The notes beneath the pieces were generated by a model that was given only the letters and a program-made list of their open reading frames with translations, was not told the DNA's origin and searched no databases. From positions 25,218 through 89,217 of the forward strand of contig JAFATB010000009.1 of the NCBI GenBank assembly GCA_019244185.1: a stretch of DNA of 64,000 bases, in the 5' to 3' direction. Position 1 is the first letter of the stretch, and each line of letters opens with the position of its first letter. The translations under genes were made by a program, and so were the position numbers. This DNA is from Acidobacteriota bacterium. GTDB taxonomy: Bacteria; Acidobacteriota; Thermoanaerobaculia; Gp7-AA8. Positions 25,620-35,253 of this stretch are shown here, in pieces.

Positions 25620-26833
25620 TGAGCGCCGATACGCAAACCTCCCGTCCGCACGCCACCGGCATCGCCCGCGCGCAGACGCCGCTGCTCATCGTCGGCATCA
25701 TCGGCATCGTCGTCGCCGCGATCGGCTTCGTCACGAACGCGCCGGAGTTCTATCGCGCCTGGCTGCCGGCGTTCATCTTCTGGTTCTTCATCCCCGCGGG
25801 CGCGCTCGGCGTGCTCTGCCTGCAGTACGTCACCGGCGGCGAGTGGGGTCTGCTCATCCGCCGTCCGCTCGGCGCGGCCGCGCGCACGCTGCCGCTGTTC
25901 CTCCTCTTCGGATTGCCGATCGTCTTCGGCCTGCAGTACGTCTACGCGTGGGCGAACCACGACATCGTCGCGCACGACGTGCTGCTCTCGCGCAAGTCGG
26001 TCTATCTCAATCCGACCGCGTGGATCATCCGCACGCTCGTCTATTTCGCGCTGTGGACGCTGTGGGCGTGGCGCATCCGCATCCTCTCGCTCGACTTCGC
26101 GAAGACGCGCTCGCCGTACACGGAGCTCACGCGCCGCCGCTGGAGCGCCGCGGGCCTGCTGATGATCGTGCTCACGCTCACCACGACCTCGGTCGACTGG
26201 GTGATGTCGCTCGAGCCGAAGTGGTATTCGTCGATGTACGGCATCGCGTTCACCGTCAGCGCGGGTCTCTCCGCGTTCGCGTTCGTGACGTTCTTCCTCA
26301 CGCTCCTCGCCGACAACCCGGCCATGGAAGGCGTGCTCAAGCCGATGCACTTCCGCGACCTCGGCAACCTGATGCTCGCCTTCACGATGCTCTGGGCGTA
26401 CACGAACTTCTCGCAGTTCCTGCTCGTCTGGTACGGCAACATCAAGGAAGAGACGCCCTACTACCTCAAGCGCATGCACGGCGTCTGGGGCTGGATGGCC
26501 GCGGCCCTCGTGCTGTTCCACTTCTTCCTGCCGTTCTTCATGCTGCTCATGCGCTCGATCAAGGACCGGCCGAAGACGATCGCCATCGTCACGGTGGTGA
26601 TCCTCATCATGCGCTTCGTCGATACGTACTGGCTGATCGGCCCGGCGTACGGCTACGAGCACTTCCACTTCTCCTGGATCACGATTTTCGCGTTCATCGG
26701 CATCGGCGGGCTGTGGCTCGCCGCGTTCATCGCGCAACTGAAGGGACAGACCATCATCCCGATTCACGAGTCGTGGGTCGACGAGGCGCTGCGCGAGGGA
26801 ACGCTGCAACGGGAGGCCGTGCGCCATGCCTGA
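25619..26833 (+). CDS. actF: Alternative Complex III membrane subunit ActF
   Basis: A 404-aa polytopic NrfD-related subunit with about ten helices. Family-like regions are WIIRTLVYFALWTLWAWRIR, TTTSVDWVMSLEPKWYSSMY (about 193-212) and YFGNI-like WYGNIKEETPYYLKR (about 274-288). Together with ActC it forms the membrane core; the role of ActF in quinol or proton handling is debated. The start shares a base with the actE stop. It overlaps the next gene by 8 bp. Confidence 0.93.
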   Translation: MSADTQTSRPHATGIARAQTPLLIVGIIGIVVAAIGFVTNAPEFYRAWLPAFIFWFFIPAGALGVLCLQYVTGGEWGLLIRRPLGAAARTLPLFLLFGLPIVFGLQYVYAWANHDIVAHDVLLSRKSVYLNPTAWIIRTLVYFALWTLWAWRIRILSLDFAKTRSPYTELTRRRWSAAGLLMIVLTLTTTSVDWVMSLEPKWYSSMYGIAFTVSAGLSAFAFVTFFLTLLADNPAMEGVLKPMHFRDLGNLMLAFTMLWAYTNFSQFLLVWYGNIKEETPYYLKRMHGVWGWMAAALVLFHFFLPFFMLLMRSIKDRPKTIAIVTVVILIMRFVDTYWLIGPAYGYEHFHFSWITIFAFIGIGGLWLAAFIAQLKGQTIIPIHESWVDEALREGTLQREAVRHA

Positions 26834-27443
26834 GCATTACCACTACGAGGACGACGATCTCTTCAACCCGGAGACGAAGCACGAGGAATCCGACGTGCCG
26901 CTCAGCCCCCTTTTCTGGGGTATCGCCGGCTTCATCGTCTTCGCAATCATCACGCACTTCCTGATCTACGGCTTCTATCAGGGACTGCGCAAAATCGAGC
27001 GCGGGCACACGCCGCCGCCGCAGACCGCGATCGCCATTCCGCCGAACTCCAACGTTCCGCAGAACCAGCCGCTGCTCCAGCCGTTCCCGCGCAAGATCGC
27101 GAACGGCGAGATCCTCGCGCCGAACCGCGGCACGCCCGTGGTCGACCTGCTGGACATGCGGAAAGGCGAGGAGAAGGTCCTGCGGAATTACGGCTGGGTC
27201 GACAAGCAGAAAGGCGTCGTGCACATCCCGATCGACGTCGCCAAAGATCTCGCCGTGCAGCGCCTCGCCAGCGCCGCGCCGCACGTTCCCGCGTCCGCTC
27301 CGGGCGCCGGCGTGCCGCCGGCGGCGGTGACGCCCGACACCGGCGTCGCTCCCGCGCCCGCCGCGACGAATCCCGCCGCCGCGGCGCCGGCGGGCGCGAA
27401 CACCGCCACCACGACCTCGACCACCGGAGGCACGCCGCAGTGA
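26826..27443 (+). CDS. Single-TM protein of the ACIII operon, Pro/Ala-rich tail
   Basis: A 205-aa protein with an acidic, His-rich N-terminus (MPEHYHYEDDDLFNPE), one transmembrane helix (about 33-54) and a periplasmic-side domain with PVVDLLDMRKGEEKVLRNYG and GVVHIPIDVAKDLAVQ. This domain resembles small proteins that accompany ACIII-Sco-oxidase gene clusters. The last 55 residues are an Ala/Pro/Thr low-complexity tail. It overlaps actF by 8 bp and sco by 4 bp. It may be an accessory subunit or assembly factor; the function is unproven. Confidence 0.75.
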   Translation: MPEHYHYEDDDLFNPETKHEESDVPLSPLFWGIAGFIVFAIITHFLIYGFYQGLRKIERGHTPPPQTAIAIPPNSNVPQNQPLLQPFPRKIANGEILAPNRGTPVVDLLDMRKGEEKVLRNYGWVDKQKGVVHIPIDVAKDLAVQRLASAAPHVPASAPGAGVPPAAVTPDTGVAPAPAATNPAAAAPAGANTATTTSTTGGTPQ

Positions 27444-28258
27444 TCCTCCGCCGCGCGTGTGCCGCGTTGTTGCTCGTCGCTGCCGTCGCCGCGTCCGCGC
27501 AGACGTCGTCGACGCCCGCGCGGCTTCCCGGCAACGTCAGCATCGCGCAGAAGCTCGGCTCGCGCATTCCGCTGCAGCTGATGTTCCGCGACGAGACTGG
27601 CGGCGTCGTGCATCTCGACTCGTACTTTCATCACGACAAGCCGGTGCTGCTGCAGTTCGTCTACTACAGCTGCCCGATGCTCTGTCCGATGGTCCTCGAG
27701 GGGACGACCAGCGCCCTGACGGAGCTGAAGTTCGACATCAACAAACAGTTCGACGTCATCACCGTCAGCATGGATCCGCGCGACAAGCCGGCCGCGGCGA
27801 TGCAGTTCAAGGAGAAGTACCTTCGCCGCTACGGACGCCTCGAGTCCGCGCCGGGCTGGCACTTCCTCACGGGCAACGAGTCGTCGATCAAGGCGCTCGC
27901 GGACTCCGTCGGCTTTCAGTTCGCGTACGACGGGCAGCGCGACCAGTTCGCGCACGGCGCCGCGCTGATGGTCCTCACGCCCGAGGGGGTTACGTCACGG
28001 TATTTCTACGGCTTCGAGTACAAGCCGCGCGATCTGCGTTTGGCCATCACCGAAGCCTCGGCAGGAAAAGTCGGAGGGTTCACCGAACAGCTTCTTCTCC
28101 TCTGCTACCACTACGACCCGGCCGTCGGGAAGTACAGCCGCGACGCGATGACGTTCGCCCGCGCCGGCGGCGTCGCCACCGTGGCCTTCCTGGGGGGCTT
28201 CATCTTCCTCATGCTGCGGAGTGAGCGGCGGAAGTCATCGTTCGAGACGACACCATGA
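27440..28258 (+). CDS. SCO1/SenC copper chaperone for cytochrome oxidase
   Basis: A 272-aa exported protein with a signal peptide (about 1-20, ending ASAQ), a thioredoxin-fold SCO domain with the copper motif YYSCPMLCPM (Cys about 78 and 82) and the distal His in FAHGAALMV. A C-terminal membrane helix (about 239-258) anchors it, less common than an N-terminal anchor. It delivers or reduces copper for the CuA site of the subunit II encoded next. GTG start at 27440 overlapping the previous stop (GTGA), and ATGA overlap with coxB. Confidence 0.92.
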   Translation: MILRRACAALLLVAAVAASAQTSSTPARLPGNVSIAQKLGSRIPLQLMFRDETGGVVHLDSYFHHDKPVLLQFVYYSCPMLCPMVLEGTTSALTELKFDINKQFDVITVSMDPRDKPAAAMQFKEKYLRRYGRLESAPGWHFLTGNESSIKALADSVGFQFAYDGQRDQFAHGAALMVLTPEGVTSRYFYGFEYKPRDLRLAITEASAGKVGGFTEQLLLLCYHYDPAVGKYSRDAMTFARAGGVATVAFLGGFIFLMLRSERRKSSFETTP

Positions 28259-29307
28259 TGCTTGCGGATTTCCCACTGTTTCCCGAACAGGCGTCGACCG
28301 CCGCGCGCACCGTCGACACCCTGTATCTGTTCCTCGTCGCCCTCACCGGCACGGTGTCGATCCTCATCTGGATCGTCATCTTCTACTTCGCCATCAAGTA
28401 CCGTCGCCGTCCCGACAACGAGCTGGCGCAGGAGCAGGAGCCGCCGAAGGCGCTCGAGCTCACCTGGACCATCGTTCCGACCATCATCTTCCTCGGCATC
28501 TTCGTCTGGGGCGCGTGGGCGTTCTTCCACGTGCAGCGCGTGCCGGACGACGCCATCGAGGTCTACGCGACCGGCCGCCAGTGGATGTGGAAGTTCCAGC
28601 ACGCGAGCGGACAGCGCGAGATCAACACGCTGCACGTGCCCGTCAATCGGCCCGTGAAGATCACGTTCGCATCCGAAGACATCATTCACAGCCTCTGGTT
28701 CCCCGCGTTCCGCGTGAAGGCGGACGTGCTGCCGAGCCGCTATCGCACGATGTGGTTCCAGGCCACGAAGACGGGACGCTTCCACATCTTCTGCGCCGAG
28801 TACTGCGGCACGCTGCACTCCGGCATGACGGGGTGGGTGGAAGTGATGGAGCCGACCGCGTATCAGCGCTGGCTGGCCGGCGGCAGCGAAGGCTCGATGG
28901 CCTCGCAGGGCGAGCAGCTCTTCCAGAAATACGCGTGCAACACCTGCCACACGAACGACGCCACCGGCCGCGGCCCCGTGCTCGCGGGCCTGTACGGCAA
29001 GACCATTCAGCTCGCCGACAACCGCAACGTCGTCGCCGACGACAACTACATCCGCGAGTCGATCCTCAATCCGCAGGCGAAGATCGCGAAAGGCTTCACG
29101 CCGATCATGCCGACGTTCCAGGGACAGGTGAGCGAGGAAGACCTCATGCGCCTGCTCGCGTACGTGAAGTCGCTCGGCCAGCCGCAGACGTCGTCGCTCG
29201 CGGTCGAGTCGCCGCGATCGCTGCAGACGAGCGCCGGCGCTCCGACCACGACCGGCGCCGCCGCATCGACGAGCACCGCCGCTCCGGCCACGAACACGAA
29301 TCCATAG
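28255..29307 (+). CDS. coxB: Cytochrome c oxidase subunit II with fused cytochrome c (caa3 type)
   Basis: A 350-aa subunit. There are two N-terminal helices (about 22-45 and 72-95), then the CuA domain with HSLWFPAF and [12 protein letters not shown] (about 180-191) supplying all CuA ligands. A fused class-I cytochrome c has CNTCH (about 228) and Met in PIMPTFQG. A Ser/Thr/Ala-rich tail follows. This is the caa3 design, taking electrons directly from ACIII cytochromes. It lies 10 bp before coxA. Confidence 0.95.
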   Translation: MMLADFPLFPEQASTAARTVDTLYLFLVALTGTVSILIWIVIFYFAIKYRRRPDNELAQEQEPPKALELTWTIVPTIIFLGIFVWGAWAFFHVQRVPDDAIEVYATGRQWMWKFQHASGQREINTLHVPVNRPVKITFASEDIIHSLWFPAFRVKADVLPSRYRTMWFQATKTGRFHIFCAEYCGTLHSGMTGWVEVMEPTAYQRWLAGGSEGSMASQGEQLFQKYACNTCHTNDATGRGPVLAGLYGKTIQLADNRNVVADDNYIRESILNPQAKIAKGFTPIMPTFQGQVSEEDLMRLLAYVKSLGQPQTSSLAVESPRSLQTSAGAPTTTGAAASTSTAAPATNTNP

Positions 29308-29317
29308 GTATCGAACG

Positions 29318-30979
29318 ATGACCACAACGACCATCGACGAAGCACCGTTCATCGAGCCGAGCACCACGGCCAAGCGGAACTACATCAACGACGAATACGG
29401 CGTGATGTCGTGGCTGCTCACGCGGGACCACAAGCGCATCGCCATCCTCTACATGATCAGCGTCACGGCGCTGTTCTTCGTCGGAGGCTTCTTCGCGTTC
29501 ATGATGCGCCTCGAGTTGCTCACGCCCGAGGGCGACCTGTTCACGTCCGACACCTACAACAAGTTCTTCACGCTGCACGGCATCGTGATGATCTTCTTCT
29601 TCCTGATTCCCGCGATCCCGGCGGTGCTCGGGAACTTCATCCTGCCGATCATGCTGGGCGCGAAAGACCTCGCATTCCCGAGGATCAACCTGCTCAGCTG
29701 GTACATCTACATGATCGGCGCGATCTTCGGGATCTACGTGATCGTCACCGGCGGCGTCGACACCGGCTGGACGTTCTACACGCCGTTCTCGACGCAGTAC
29801 TCGAACACGCACGTCTTCGCCACGACGATGGGCGCGTTCATCACCGGCTTCTCGTCGATCCTCACGGGCCTCAACTTCATCGTCACCGTGCACCGCATGC
29901 GCGCGCCGGGACTCACCTGGTTCCGCCTGCCGCTGTTCGTCTGGTCGATGTACGCGACGAGCGTGGTCATGCTGCTGGCGACGCCGGTGCTGGCCATCAC
30001 GCTCGCGCTGCTGATGATCGAGCGCGTGCTGAGCGTCGGCATCTTCGATCCCGCGCTCGGCGGCGATCCGCTGCTGTATCAGCACCTCTTCTGGTTCTAC
30101 TCGCACCCGGCCGTCTACATCATGATTCTGCCGGGCATGGCCGTGATCTCGGAGCTCGTGGCCGCGTTCACGCGCAAGAAGATCTTCGGCTACAAGTTCG
30201 TGGCGTTCTCCTCGCTCGCGATCGCCTTCCTCGGCTTCCTCGTGTGGGCGCACCACATGTTCGTGGCCGGCATCTCCGTCTACTCCGCGCTCGTCTTCTC
30301 GTTCCTGACGATGTTCGTCGCGGTGCCGTCAGCGATCAAAGTCTTCAACTGGACCGCCACGATGTACAAGGCCTCGGTGTCGTGGCAGACGCCGATGCTG
30401 TACGTCCTCGGCTTCATCGGCCTCTTCACCATCGGCGGCGTCACGGGACTCTTCCTCGCCGCGCTCGGCGTCGACGTGCACGTGCACGACAGCTACTTTG
30501 TCGTCGCGCACTTCCACTACATCATGGTCGGCGGCACGGTGATGGCCTACCTCGGCGGCATTCACTACTGGTGGCCGAAGATCACCGGGCGCATGTATCC
30601 CGAATGGTGGGCGCGCCTCTCCGCGCTGCTCGTCTTCGTCGGCTTCAACCTGACCTTCTTCCCGCAGTTCCTCGTCGGCTACGTCGGCATGCCGCGCCGC
30701 TATCACGCGTACGCGCCGGAGTTCCAGGTGCTGAACGTGCTCTCGACCGCGGGCGCGACGGTGCTCGCCGCCGGCTATCTGCTGCCGATGATCTACCTCG
30801 CCTGGTCGCTCAAGTTCGGCCGCCGCGCGGGCGTCAATCCGTGGGGCGCGGTCGGACTGGAATGGGCGACCTCGTCGCCGCCGCCGAAAGAGAACTTCCA
30901 CGAGACGCCGGTCGTCACGTGGGACGCGTACGACTATCCCGCGTTCCTCAAGGCGATGAAGGAAACGCAGAATGTCTGA
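29318..30979 (+). CDS. coxA: Cytochrome c oxidase subunit I, A2-type (YS motif)
   Basis: A 553-aa, 12-helix catalytic subunit. The low-spin heme ligand region is [13 protein letters not shown]; CuB and cross-link residues lie in [13 protein letters not shown]; the other CuB histidines are in WAHHMF; heme a3 and a ligands are in [12 protein letters not shown]. The helix VI motif YSHPAVY, without the Glu of HPEVY, marks the A2 subfamily, as in other caa3 enzymes. It reduces oxygen to water and pumps protons. It overlaps coxC by 8 bp. Confidence 0.96.
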   Translation: MTTTTIDEAPFIEPSTTAKRNYINDEYGVMSWLLTRDHKRIAILYMISVTALFFVGGFFAFMMRLELLTPEGDLFTSDTYNKFFTLHGIVMIFFFLIPAIPAVLGNFILPIMLGAKDLAFPRINLLSWYIYMIGAIFGIYVIVTGGVDTGWTFYTPFSTQYSNTHVFATTMGAFITGFSSILTGLNFIVTVHRMRAPGLTWFRLPLFVWSMYATSVVMLLATPVLAITLALLMIERVLSVGIFDPALGGDPLLYQHLFWFYSHPAVYIMILPGMAVISELVAAFTRKKIFGYKFVAFSSLAIAFLGFLVWAHHMFVAGISVYSALVFSFLTMFVAVPSAIKVFNWTATMYKASVSWQTPMLYVLGFIGLFTIGGVTGLFLAALGVDVHVHDSYFVVAHFHYIMVGGTVMAYLGGIHYWWPKITGRMYPEWWARLSALLVFVGFNLTFFPQFLVGYVGMPRRYHAYAPEFQVLNVLSTAGATVLAAGYLLPMIYLAWSLKFGRRAGVNPWGAVGLEWATSSPPPKENFHETPVVTWDAYDYPAFLKAMKETQNV

Positions 30980-31685
30980 CGTCACGCTCCATCACGGCGC
31001 CGAGCACGCGGCCGAGCCGCACGCGCACGCGCATCACCATCCGTTCCTCCAGCATCACTTCGAGGACCTCGGGCAGCAGCACGAGGCTTCGACGCTGGGC
31101 ATGTGGATGTTCCTCGCGACGGAGATCCTCTTCTTCGGCGGCTTCTTCCTCGCGTACACGGTCTATCGCAACATGTATCCCGAGGCGTGGGCCGCGGGCG
31201 CGCATCATCAGAACTGGATGGTCGGCACGATCAACACGATCGTGCTGATCGGCAGCTCGCTCTCGATGGCCCTCGCGGTGTACGGAGCGCAGACCGCGAA
31301 GCGGAAGTTCACCACGCTGATGCTCGTCCTCACGCTGCTCCTCGGCGGCGTGTTTCTCGGCGTGAAAGCGTACGAGTACAGCATTCACATCGAGGAAGGT
31401 CTCTTCCCCGGCTCTCACTTCACGTACGTGCATCACGCCGATCCGTCGCTCACGCGCGGCATCGAGCTGTTCATGGTCTTCTACTTCGGCATGACCGGCA
31501 TGCACGCGCTGCACATGGTCATCGGCTTCGGCCTGCTGCTGTACTTCATCCGCCGCGCGTGGCGGGGCGACTTCGGCGAGGAGTACTACAGCCCGATCGA
31601 GATCATGGGTCTGTACTGGCACTTCGTTGACATCGTCTGGATCTTCCTCTTCCCGCTGCTGTATCTGATCCACGGAGGAGCGTGA
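30972..31685 (+). CDS. coxC: Cytochrome c oxidase subunit III
   Basis: A 237-aa protein with a His-rich N-terminus ([20 protein letters not shown]) and five to six helices. Landmarks of subunit III are [20 protein letters not shown] (about 42-61), [16 protein letters not shown] and [18 protein letters not shown]. The His-rich leader is longer than in most homologues and could bind metal, though this is speculation. Its 3' end carries a GGAGGAG serving the next gene. Confidence 0.94.
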   Translation: MSDVTLHHGAEHAAEPHAHAHHHPFLQHHFEDLGQQHEASTLGMWMFLATEILFFGGFFLAYTVYRNMYPEAWAAGAHHQNWMVGTINTIVLIGSSLSMALAVYGAQTAKRKFTTLMLVLTLLLGGVFLGVKAYEYSIHIEEGLFPGSHFTYVHHADPSLTRGIELFMVFYFGMTGMHALHMVIGFGLLLYFIRRAWRGDFGEEYYSPIEIMGLYWHFVDIVWIFLFPLLYLIHGGA

Positions 31686-32026
31686 TGGCGCAATCGCATC
31701 ACACAACCGATCACTCCGATCATGTCGGCCACGCGCCGGCGCATCACGAGGCGTCGCTGACGGCGTACTTCGTCGTCTTCTTCGCGCTGATGGTCTTCAC
31801 GGTGCTCACCGTCGCGGCGAGCCGCGTGAACCTCGGCGTCTGGAACACGCCGCTCGCGCTGGCGATCGCGGTCACGAAAGCGGTGATGGTCATCCTCTGG
31901 TTCATGCACGTGATCCATTCGCCGCGCATGACGTGGATCGTGATCATCAGCTCGTTCCTCTGGCTGGGCGTGATGTTCGTGCTGATCTTCTCGGACTACC
32001 TGACGCGCGCGTTCAACATCTTCTGA
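31685..32026 (+). CDS. coxD: Cytochrome c oxidase subunit IV (CtaF-like)
   Basis: A 113-aa protein with a His-rich N-terminus and three helices (about 26-46, 57-77 and 83-105), the prokaryotic COX4 pattern (AVTKAVMVILWFMHVIHSPR). ATG 31685 lies at good distance from GGAGGAG (31674-31680); a GTG three bases earlier would overlap the coxC stop and is less well placed. It is the last gene of the respiratory operon. Confidence 0.9.
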   Translation: MAQSHHTTDHSDHVGHAPAHHEASLTAYFVVFFALMVFTVLTVAASRVNLGVWNTPLALAIAVTKAVMVILWFMHVIHSPRMTWIVIISSFLWLGVMFVLIFSDYLTRAFNIF

Positions 32027-32029
32027 GCC

Positions 32030-33391
32030 TCACAGCGGCGCGATCGTTTTCGCGGCGAGCTTCTCGAAACGCACCAGCAGCAGCACCGCGACGACGCTGA
32101 GACCCGCGCAGAGTCCCCACCACAGTCCGACGACGCCGAGGCCGGCGTGGAAGCCGAGCCAGAGCGCGACCGGCAGGCCGATGAGCCAGTGGCCGAGGAG
32201 ATTCGCGTACATCGGAAAGCGCGTGTCGCCCGCGCCGCGCAGCGCGCCTGCGCCGATGGCCTGCAATCCGTCGGAGAGCTGGAACACGGCGGCGACCATG
32301 AAGAGCGGGATCGACGCGAGGATGATCGTCTCCTGATCGGTGACGAGCCGCGCCACGCGCGTCGGCGCGAGCGCGAACGTCAGCGCGGCGAGCGTCATGA
32401 TGCCGGCGCCGGCGAGAAATGCCACGCGTCCCGCGGTGCGCGTCGCGAGCGGATCGCGCGCGCCGATGCCGATGCTCACGCGCACGGTGCCCGCCGCCGC
32501 GACGCCGAGCGCAATCGTGTACGTGAAGGACGCCACGCTGAGCACGAGCTGATGCGCGGCGAGCGGTGCCGTGCCGAGCCGCGCCGCGAGCACGCCGACC
32601 AGCGCGAAGATGCCGATCTCCGCGCCGAGCTGCAAGCCGATCGGCATGCCGACGCGGAACGCTTTCGCGAGATCTTCGCGGCGCGGGCGGCGGTCGACGC
32701 GCTCGCGCGATCCGACGCGGCGCGCGGCCGCGGCGAGCATCGCCAGCTGTAGGAAGTTGCAGAACACCGTCGACAGCGCCGCGCCGGGCACGCCCATCGC
32801 CGGAATGCGCCGCAACGGTCCGCACCACGCCGGCAGTCCGCCGCCGCCGAAGATCAGCAGAATGTCGCCGCCGAAATTCACCACGTTCGCCGCGAGCATG
32901 GTCGTCAGCATCGGCCGCGTCACGCCGTGTGCCTGCAGGTACGCGCGGATGACGAGGTAGACGAGGAACGGCAGCACGCTGATCATGCGGATGAGCAGGA
33001 AGCTGCGCGACGGCGCGACGAGCTCCGCCTGCACGCCCGCATACGGCAGCGCGATCGCGACCGACGTCATCACGATCATCAGCGCGATCGAGACGAGCAT
33101 CGCCAGCCAGACGCCCTGCCACAGCATCCGCCGCGCACGCGCGGGATCGCCCGCGCCGATCGCCTGCGCGATGAGCGGATCGACGCCGAACACCGTGCCC
33201 ATGCCGATGATCGCCGCGGAGAAGAAGAGCGTGTTGCCGAGTCCCGCCGACGCGAGCTCGCGCGCGCCGACGCGGCCGAGGACCGCGACGTCGACGAGAC
33301 CCATGAGCTGCGTGCCTGCCTGCGCCGCGGCAATCGGCGGCGCCAGGCGCAGCAGCTCGCGCCATTCGCGCTTCGTGACGGAAACGGGCAT
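32030..33391 (-). CDS. MATE-family multidrug/sodium antiporter (NorM-like)
   Basis: A 453-aa membrane protein with about twelve helices and the twofold MATE architecture. Landmarks are LVDVAVLGRVGARELASAGL (about 31-50) in the first half, VASFTYTIALGVAAAGTVRV and QAIGAGALRGAGDTRFPMY in the second. It would export cationic organic compounds by Na+ or H+ exchange; the substrate is not predictable. It is convergent with coxD (3 bp apart) and divergent from rfbB. Confidence 0.88.
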   Translation of the reverse strand: MPVSVTKREWRELLRLAPPIAAAQAGTQLMGLVDVAVLGRVGARELASAGLGNTLFFSAAIIGMGTVFGVDPLIAQAIGAGDPARARRMLWQGVWLAMLVSIALMIVMTSVAIALPYAGVQAELVAPSRSFLLIRMISVLPFLVYLVIRAYLQAHGVTRPMLTTMLAANVVNFGGDILLIFGGGGLPAWCGPLRRIPAMGVPGAALSTVFCNFLQLAMLAAAARRVGSRERVDRRPRREDLAKAFRVGMPIGLQLGAEIGIFALVGVLAARLGTAPLAAHQLVLSVASFTYTIALGVAAAGTVRVSIGIGARDPLATRTAGRVAFLAGAGIMTLAALTFALAPTRVARLVTDQETIILASIPLFMVAAVFQLSDGLQAIGAGALRGAGDTRFPMYANLLGHWLIGLPVALWLGFHAGLGVVGLWWGLCAGLSVVAVLLLVRFEKLAAKTIAPL

Positions 33392-33447
33392 GAAGCGCCG
33401 GATTTTAGTAGGATTCGCGCCCTGAACCTCGTCTGAAGGACTTCTCC

Positions 33448-34476
33448 ATGCGTTATCTCGTCACCGGCGGCGCCGGTTTCATCGGCTCGAACTTCATCCG
33501 CTTCCTCTTCAACAAGTACGGCGACGATGCCCAGGTCGTGAACCTCGACAAGCTCACGTACGCCGGCATCCGCGAGAACCTCGCCGAATACGAAGGGAAG
33601 CCGAACTATCGTTTTCTCGAGGGCGACATCGCCAATCCGGCCGATGTGACCGAGGCGTACCGCGGCGTCGACGGCAACGGCACCGACGTCGTCGTCAACT
33701 TCGCCGCGGAGACGCACGTCGACCGCTCGCTGATGGAGGCCGGCACGTTCATCCAGACCGACGTGCACGGCGTCCTCGTGCTGCTCGAGGAAGCGCGCCG
33801 TCACGCGCCGAAGCTGCGCCGCTTCGTGCAGATCTCCACCGACGAGGTCTACGGCTCGATCGACGACGGCTCGTTCAGCGAAGGCGATCCGCTCAATCCG
33901 CGCAACCCGTACTCCGCGTCGAAAGCCGGCGGCGACCGCATGGCTTATGCGTACGGACAGACGTATGGCTTGCCGGTGATCGTGACGCGCGCCTCGAATA
34001 ATTTCGGGCCTTATCAGTATCCGGAGAAACTGATTCCCCTCTTCGTCACGAACGCGATGGACGACCTGCCGCTGCCGCTCTACGGCGACGGAAAAAATGT
34101 CCGCGACTGGCTCTTCGTCGACGACCACTGCGCCGCGATCGACTTCCTCATCGAGTACGGCACGAACTCCGAGACGTACAACATCGGCGGCGGCAACGAG
34201 CGCGAGAACCGCGAGATCACGTACCGCATCCTCGAACTGCTGAAGAAGCCGGAGTCGCTCATCAAGCCGGTCGGCGACCGCCAGGGCCACGACCGCCGCT
34301 ACTCCCTCGACACGCGCAAGCTCGAGCGCCTCGGATTCAAATGCGACACCGACTTCGACGCCGCCCTCGAGCGCACCGTGCGCTGGTACGTCGAGAACGA
34401 GCCGTGGTGGCGCGCCATCAAGGAGCGCAGCGCCGAGTTCCGCGCGTACTACGAGAAGCAGTACGCGAACCGGTAG
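33448..34476 (+). CDS. rfbB: dTDP-glucose 4,6-dehydratase
   Basis: A 342-aa extended short-chain dehydrogenase converting dTDP-glucose to dTDP-4-keto-6-deoxyglucose for cell-surface sugars. The NAD motif is TGGAGFIGSNF at the N-terminus. The catalytic STDEVYG is at about 131 and the YxxxK motif is NPYSASKAG at about 154. HVDRS and NNFGPYQYPEKLIPL are family signatures. Unusually it stands alone without rfbA, rfbC or rfbD in the window. AAGGA 9 bp before the ATG supports the start. Confidence 0.94.
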   Translation: MRYLVTGGAGFIGSNFIRFLFNKYGDDAQVVNLDKLTYAGIRENLAEYEGKPNYRFLEGDIANPADVTEAYRGVDGNGTDVVVNFAAETHVDRSLMEAGTFIQTDVHGVLVLLEEARRHAPKLRRFVQISTDEVYGSIDDGSFSEGDPLNPRNPYSASKAGGDRMAYAYGQTYGLPVIVTRASNNFGPYQYPEKLIPLFVTNAMDDLPLPLYGDGKNVRDWLFVDDHCAAIDFLIEYGTNSETYNIGGGNERENREITYRILELLKKPESLIKPVGDRQGHDRRYSLDTRKLERLGFKCDTDFDAALERTVRWYVENEPWWRAIKERSAEFRAYYEKQYANR

Positions 34477-34524
34477 GTGGCGCGAACCAGCAGGTGACGC
34501 GTCCGCGGTGCGCGGCCGCAGCGT

Positions 34525-34926
34525 CTAGCTCCCCGTGCATGCCCGGATGTCGTCCATCAGCCGGGCCATGTCGAACGGCTTCGCGTGGATCTTGTAGACC
34601 GGCACGTCGAAGCGGCGGAGGATCTCGCTCTCGGGGACGGCGGACGCGATGATCGTGCACTTCAGCATGTCCGGATGGTGCGCGCTGAGGTGGCGCAGCA
34701 CGCCGAAACCGTCGACGCGCGGCATCATCAGGTCGAGCACGATGACGGAGTAGTCGTTGTGCGCGTCGATCTGTTGAATCGCCTCTTCGCCGTCGCGCGC
34801 CGTATCGACGTCGAGGTCCTGCCGGGAAACGACTTTGGACAGCATGGCGCGGATCGGGTCGTCGTCGTCGACGACCAGCGCGCGTTTTCTCTCGACCACG
34901 GATCCCGCAGCATTCAAAAAACGCAC
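34525..34926 (-). CDS. Stand-alone response-regulator receiver protein
   Basis: A 133-aa CheY-like receiver without output domain. The acidic pocket is VVDDDDP (about 19-25), the phospho-acceptor Asp lies in VLDLMMPRVDGFG (about 65) and the switch Lys in HAKPFD (about 116). The start is uncertain: GTG 34926 directly follows the stop of the small membrane protein gene, while an internal GTG before VERKRALVVDD is also possible. No histidine kinase is nearby. A second, similar receiver lies at 52427. Confidence 0.85.
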   Translation of the reverse strand: MRFLNAAGSVVERKRALVVDDDDPIRAMLSKVVSRQDLDVDTARDGEEAIQQIDAHNDYSVIVLDLMMPRVDGFGVLRHLSAHHPDMLKCTIIASAVPESEILRRFDVPVYKIHAKPFDMARLMDDIRACTGS

Positions 34927-35196
34927 CTAGGCCAGCGCGGAGATCAGCGCCACCGGCACGAGCACGATGGCCGCGAGGACGATCAGCGGCACGACGACGG
35001 CCACGATGAGACTCACGACGGCGATGCCGGCGACGAGCAGGAACGCCATCTTGACGATGAACAGCACGGCGAAGAGCGGCAGCAGCAGGAGCTTGAGCGG
35101 CAGCAGCGCGAGCTTGATCGTGAACTTCAGCAGCGCCGCGCCGAGCGCGAGGACCACCACGCCGGCGACGAAGACGAAGACGAGAAAAGCGAACAT
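34927..35196 (-). CDS. Small hydrophobic membrane protein
   Basis: An 89-aa protein that is almost entirely hydrophobic, with three or four helices rich in Val, Leu, Ala and Ile and a few Lys (LKFTIKLALLPLKLLLLPLF). A strong GGAGG lies just before the ATG at 35196, supporting translation. Its stop abuts the start of the receiver gene, so the two are probably co-transcribed. No family is recognised. Confidence 0.65.
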   Translation of the reverse strand: MFAFLVFVFVAGVVVLALGAALLKFTIKLALLPLKLLLLPLFAVLFIVKMAFLLVAGIAVVSLIVAVVVPLIVLAAIVLVPVALISALA

Positions 35197-35253
35197 GGTC
35201 GTTCCTCCCGCTTCGTTACTACGGCGCGCGGCCTCGCGAGTTTCCGCCGATGA

